DNA of 12,560 nucleotides from Cristatella mucedo. Its lineage: Eukaryota > Bryozoa > Phylactolaemata > Cristatellidae. Made by a program: the position numbers and the translations under genes. A model generated the notes under the pieces. The model saw only the letters and a program-made list of their open reading frames with translations. It did not search any database and was not told the origin of the DNA. This document shows positions 9,842 to 12,560 of this stretch, in pieces. The stretch is taken from the NCBI GenBank assembly GCA_009760855.2, contig WPIO01000344.1:64001-76560 (forward strand), in the 5' to 3' direction. The stretch's first letter is position 1; each line of letters starts with the position of its first letter.

Positions 9842-11157
9842 ACATGGTGCAGCACTCTGCTGCCAGTCAGCGCACGCTCCGACATGCAGATTTGAAGTTT
9901 CTACATAGTCCGCGATCTGCTGCGAACTCGTGCGAAACGTGTTATTTACGTGCGAAATGCTTTAAACATGGTGCAGCACTCTGCTGCCAGTCCAGCTCAC
10001 GCACTCCGAAATGCAGATTTGAAGTTTCTACATACCTCCGCGATCTGGTGCCACGAACTTGTGCGTAAAACGTGTTATTTACGTGCGAAATGCTTTAAAC
10101 ATGGTGCAGCACTCTGCTGCCAGTCAGTGCACGCTCCGACATGCAGATTTTAAAGTTTCTACATATTCCGCGATTCTGCTGCGAACTTTTGTGCGAAACG
10201 TGTTGTTTTACGTGCCGAAATGCTTTAAACATGGTGCAGCACTCTGCTGCCAGTCAGCGCACGCTCCGACATGCAGAATCTAAGTTGCTACATATTCCGC
10301 GATCTGATGCAGAACTCTGTGCGAACCCGTGTTATTTTACGCTGCGAAATGCTTTAAACCATGTTGCTGCACCACACTCTGCTGCCCAGTCAGCCGCACG
10401 CTCCGACATGCAGATTTGAAGTTTCTTACATATTCCGCGATCTGCTGCGAACTTGATGCGAAACGTGTTATTTACGTAGCGTAACAATGCTTTAAACATG
10501 GTGGCAGCACTGACTGCTGCCAGTCGTCGCACGCTCCGACATGCAGATTTGAAGTTTCTACATATTCCGCGATCTGCGGCAAACTTGTGCGAAACGTGTT
10601 ATTTACGTGGCGAAATGCTTTTAAACCATGGGGCAGCACTCTGCAAGCCATTCAGCGCACGCTCCGAAAATGCAGATTTGAAGTTTCATACATATTTCGC
10701 GAATCTGACGTGCGAACTCGTGCGAAACGTGTGTTATTTACGTGCGAAATGCTTTAACATGGTGCAGCACTCTGCTGCCAGTGCAGTGCACGCTCCCGAC
10801 ATGCAGTAGTTGGTTAAAGTTTCTACATATTCCGCGATTTGGTGTCGAACTTGTGCGAAACGTGTGTTATGTTACGTGAACCGAAATGCTTTTTAAACAT
10901 GGGTGCAGCACCTTTGCTGCCTGTCAGCACGCACGCTCCGACATGCAGATTTAAAGTTTTCATTACATATTCCTGCGATCTGGCTGCGCAACTAGTGCGA
11001 AAACGTGTTAGTTTACGTGCGTAAAAATGCTTTAAACATGGCTGCAGCACATTTCACTCTGCTGCTACAGTCAGCGCACGCGGTCCGACACATGCCACAT
11101 TTAGAAGTTATTAGCATATTCTGCGATCTGCATGTGAAACTTGTGCGAAACGTGTTA
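9842..11157 (+). repeat. Array segment 7: mostly clean copies
   Basis: Ten copies begin near 9842, 9966, 10099, 10229, 10358, 10496, 10625, 10757, 10897 and 11036. The first interval is exactly 124 bp and the mean is about 133 bp. The dinucleotide at monomer 30-31 is mainly CG here (9842, 10229, 10358, 10496, 10625, 11036), with TG in the 10099 and 10757 copies and CT in the 9966 copy. All copies have ACATGG or ACCATG at the start and none has ACAAGG. No gene is present. Confidence 0.92.
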
Positions 11158-11261
11158 TCCAGTCAGTGCACGCTCCGACATGCAGATTTAAAGTTTCCAC
11201 ATATTCCGCGATCTGGTGCGAACTCGTGCGAAACGTGTTATTTACGTGCGAAATGCTTTAA
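11151..11261 (+). repeat. Truncated monomer joined at 11158/11159
   Basis: AACGTGTTAT runs directly into CCAGTCAGTGCACGCTCC. About 41 bp are missing, monomer positions 105-124 and 1-21, covering the end of one copy and the hairpin box of the next. The sequence on both sides is close to consensus, so the join is sharp. Confidence 0.75.
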
Positions 11262-11421
11262 ACATGGTGCAGCACTCTGCTGCCAGTCACCGAGCACGCA
11301 CTCTGCTGCCCAGTCTGCCTCACGCTCCGCAATGCAGATTTGAATGCGTTTCTACATATTCCGCGATATGATGCGTAAGAACTCGTGCCGAAACGTGTTA
11401 TTTACGTGCGAAATGCATTAA
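11262..11421 (+). repeat. Monomer with internal duplication of the hairpin 3' half
   Basis: After GCAGCACTCTGCTGCCAGTC the copy reads ACCGA and then repeats GCACGCACTCTGCTGCCCAG before CACGCTCCG. About 25-35 bp corresponding to monomer positions of about 11-27 are present twice, making this copy 160 bp long. Confidence 0.65.
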
Positions 11422-11509
11422 ACATGGTTGCAGTCACTCTGTCTGCCAGTCAGACCACCAAAATGCTTTAAACATGGTGCAGCAATCTGCTGCATGTCAG
11501 AGCACGCTC
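11411..11509 (+). repeat. Tandem duplication of a 50-bp partial monomer
   Basis: AAATGCATTAAACATGG starts at 11411 and AAATGCTTTAAACATGG starts at 11461, a 50-bp offset. Each is followed by a hairpin box and a GTCAG box. The first unit ends at ACCACC without the CACGCTCC-to-TTACGTG part of a monomer. Monomer positions of about 114-124 plus 1-29 are therefore repeated. Confidence 0.7.
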
Positions 11510-11570
11510 CGACATGCAGATTTGAAGTTTCTACATATTCCGCGATCTGCTGCGAACTCGTGCGAAACGT

Positions 11571-11599
11571 GTTATTTACGTGCGGTTATTCTACGTGCG
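11571..11599 (+). repeat. Short direct duplication GTTATTTACGTGCG
   Basis: GTTATTTACGTGCG is followed immediately by GTTATTCTACGTGCG before AAATGC. The same monomer segment is duplicated around the N at 12349, so two independent joins fall in this box. Confidence 0.7.
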
Positions 11600-11617
11600 A
11601 AATGCAGCTTTAAACCT

Positions 11618-11633
11618 CCCCATGGATGTGGGG
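11618..11633. other. Novel palindrome CCCCA-TGGATG-TGGGG
   Basis: A perfect 5-bp inverted repeat with a 6-base loop occupies the place where ACATGGTGCAGC should start. It is not in the consensus and I find it only here. It may be noise expanding CATGG, since the centre still reads CCATGG. Confidence 0.5.
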
Positions 11634-11703
11634 TTGCTGACGCCACTCTGCTGCCATGCCTGTCAGAACAACGCCTCCGACATGCATGCGATTTAAGAAT
11701 TTC

Positions 11704-11721
11704 TTTTTTTTTTTTTTTTTT
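11704..11721 (+). other. T18 homopolymer run
   Basis: Eighteen T lie between AAGAATTTC and CCGCGGATCTG, replacing the TTTCTACATATT box (about monomer 57-68). CGCGATCTG is partly doubled just after it. Satellite sequence flanks both sides and no target-site duplication is evident, so an artefact is more likely than a retroposon tail. Confidence 0.75.
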
Positions 11722-11745
11722 CCGCGGATCTGCGCGATCTGTCCC

Positions 11746-12348
11746 TCAGAACTCGTGCGAAACGTGTTATTTACGTGCGAAATGCTCTACACATGGTGCA
11801 GCACTCTGCTGCCAGTCAGCGCACGCTCCGACATGCAGATTTGAAGTTTCTACATATTCCGCGATCTGGTGCGACGGAACTTGTGAAAAAAAACGTGTTA
11901 TTGTACGTGCGCAAATTGCTTTAACATGGTACAGCACTCTGCTGATCAGATCAGCACACGCTCGAAATGCCAGAATATACGTTTCTTCACCATCCCGCCG
12001 CTCTTGTGCACACTTGTGCGAGACGTGTTGTTTACGTCGAACTGTTTTAAACATGGTAACCTGTAGAACTTTATGCAGCACTCTGCGCCCAGTCAGCGCC
12101 CTCTCCGACATGAGATTGTTGGAGAGTGTCTACTATTCCGGGATATGGTTGGGGAACTCGTGCCGACGTTGTTAATTTACGTGCGGGAGATGCTCTAATC
12201 ATGTTGCACATGTCACGTATGCTTGGCACGTCAAGAGACACGATCAGACATGCGATGTGTGACGTTTTTCATATTGCCCTCTTGCTTATTAAGTTTAAAC
12301 ACATTCCGCGATCTGGTGCGAACTCGTGCGAAACGTGTTATTTACGTG
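11746..12348 (+). repeat. Array segment 8: copies degrading towards the N
   Basis: The copy starting at 11791 is clean to about 11870. Those starting near 11924 and 12051 are noisy. The one starting near 12199 is the most divergent in this part: between 12199 and 12300 only fragments such as GATCAGACATGCGATGT can be placed, and it is about 40 bp too long. From 12301 (ACATTCCGCGATCTGG) the sequence is consensus up to the N. No gene is present. Confidence 0.85.
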
Positions 12349-12364
12349 NCGTGTTATTTACGTG
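12335..12364 (+). other. Assembly join: N at 12349 within a duplicated 15-mer
   Basis: CGTGTTATTTACGTG is present immediately before the single N at 12349 and again immediately after it, where one copy is expected. A lone N between two copies of the same 15 bases is what an overlapping contig end leaves when two pieces are joined without collapsing the overlap. The number of monomers across this point is therefore unknown. Confidence 0.85.
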
Positions 12365-12560
12365 CGAAATGCTTTAAACATGGTGCAGCACTCTGCTGCC
12401 AGTCAGCGCACGCTCCGACATGCAGATTTAAAGTTTCTACATATTCCGCGATCTGGTGCGAACTCGTGCGAAACGTGTTATTTACGTGCGAAATGCTTTA
12501 AACATGGTGAAGCACTCTGCTGCCAGTCAGCGCACGGTCCGACATGCAGATTTGAAGTTT
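12350..12560 (+). repeat. Array segment 9: clean terminal copies
   Basis: Copies start at 12378 and 12502, exactly 124 bp apart. Both have CG at monomer 30-31, and G is at monomer 79 in the copy from 12378. The array continues off the right edge in the middle of a monomer. Confidence 0.95.

Larger units (their letters stand above)
1..12560 (+). repeat. Tandem satellite array, 124-bp monomer, about 89 copies
   Basis: The whole window consists of one monomer repeated head to tail on the plus strand. Each copy carries the same ordered boxes: ACATGGTGCAGCACTCTGCTG, CCAGTCAG, CACGCTCCGACATGCAG, ATTTGAAGTTTCTACATATT, CCGCGATCTGCTGCGAAC, TCGTGCGAAACGTG, TTATTTACGTGCGAAATGC and TTTAA. Clean copies repeat at exactly 124 bp. 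The mean spacing over the window is about 142 bp because many copies carry extra single bases. No inverted copy and no non-satellite interruption longer than a few tens of bases was found, and neither array edge is present. The monomer is about 48% GC. Each consensus copy contains one TTTAAA across the monomer join. This layout is typical of eukaryotic heterochromatic satellite DNA. I do not recognise the family, and the chromosomal location is inference only. Confidence 0.97.

Noticed and set aside
11704-11721. T18 run as the poly(A) tail of a minus-strand retroposon
   Set aside because: The satellite runs through on both sides, no foreign body or target-site duplication is seen, and similar artefactual G and C runs occur elsewhere in the noisy parts.
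11474-12175. Longest open frame, 233 codons on the plus strand
   Set aside because: Its translation is the monomer read in successive frames (pieces such as LRHADLKFLHIPRSAANSCETCYLRAK and AALCCQSAHAPTCRFEVSTYSAI). It crosses the T18 run, which supplies a run of phenylalanines, and it stays open only through indels in noisy copies. There is no domain or independent coding signal.
1-12560. CRISPR array
   Set aside because: The whole 124-bp unit is repeated, with no short repeat alternating with unique spacers. The unit length and the absence of cas genes also exclude it.
1-12560. Inverted copies, mobile elements or a virus-derived segment within the array
   Set aside because: Every copy I could place reads on the plus strand, and I saw no terminal repeats, transposase, reverse transcriptase or capsid-like reading frame.

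Overview
The window is a single head-to-tail satellite DNA array. I count about 89 copies, complete or partial, of one monomer, all on the same strand. The array runs off both ends, and I see no protein-coding gene, RNA gene, CRISPR array, mobile element or unique flanking sequence. In the cleanest stretches the period is exactly 124 bp (copies begin at 8041, 8165, 8289 and 8413; at 9842 and 9966; at 12378 and 12502). I number the monomer 1-124 from the ACATGG at 8041, so the reference copy is 8041-8164. I do not recognise the family. A long homogeneous array of nucleosome-scale monomers is typical of eukaryotic (peri)centromeric or subtelomeric heterochromatin. The monomer is about 48% GC and is not CpG-depleted (10 CpG against about 7 expected), which fits an invertebrate better than a vertebrate. 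The species cannot be decided from this sequence.

Layout: 1-2545 noisy copies with a mixed ACAAGG/ACATTG box; 2546-5396 noisy copies including a G17 run; 5397-6509 cleaner copies; 6510-8040 one truncated copy and then the most degraded stretch; 8041-8533 four near-consensus copies; 8534-9841 noisy copies with C13 and C14 runs; 9842-11157 mostly clean copies; 11158-11745 a cluster of partial deletions and duplications plus a T18 run; 11746-12348 noisy copies ending in a very divergent one; 12349 a single N inside a duplicated 15-mer; 12350-12560 clean copies.

Copy spacing is 124 bp in clean blocks but averages about 146 bp from 1 to 8040. The excess is mostly single-base insertions. This looks like uncorrected single-molecule long-read sequence stitched to corrected sequence, not biological divergence, so indels, homopolymers and open reading frames here should not be read biologically. 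Two things do look real: the monomer's internal design (GCGA at exact 10-bp spacing, and a perfect GCAGCA-CTC-TGCTGC hairpin) and substitution variants that recur in neighbouring clean copies.

No genes work together here. I found no sign of an undescribed coding system; the interest lies in the satellite itself and in the assembly artefacts.
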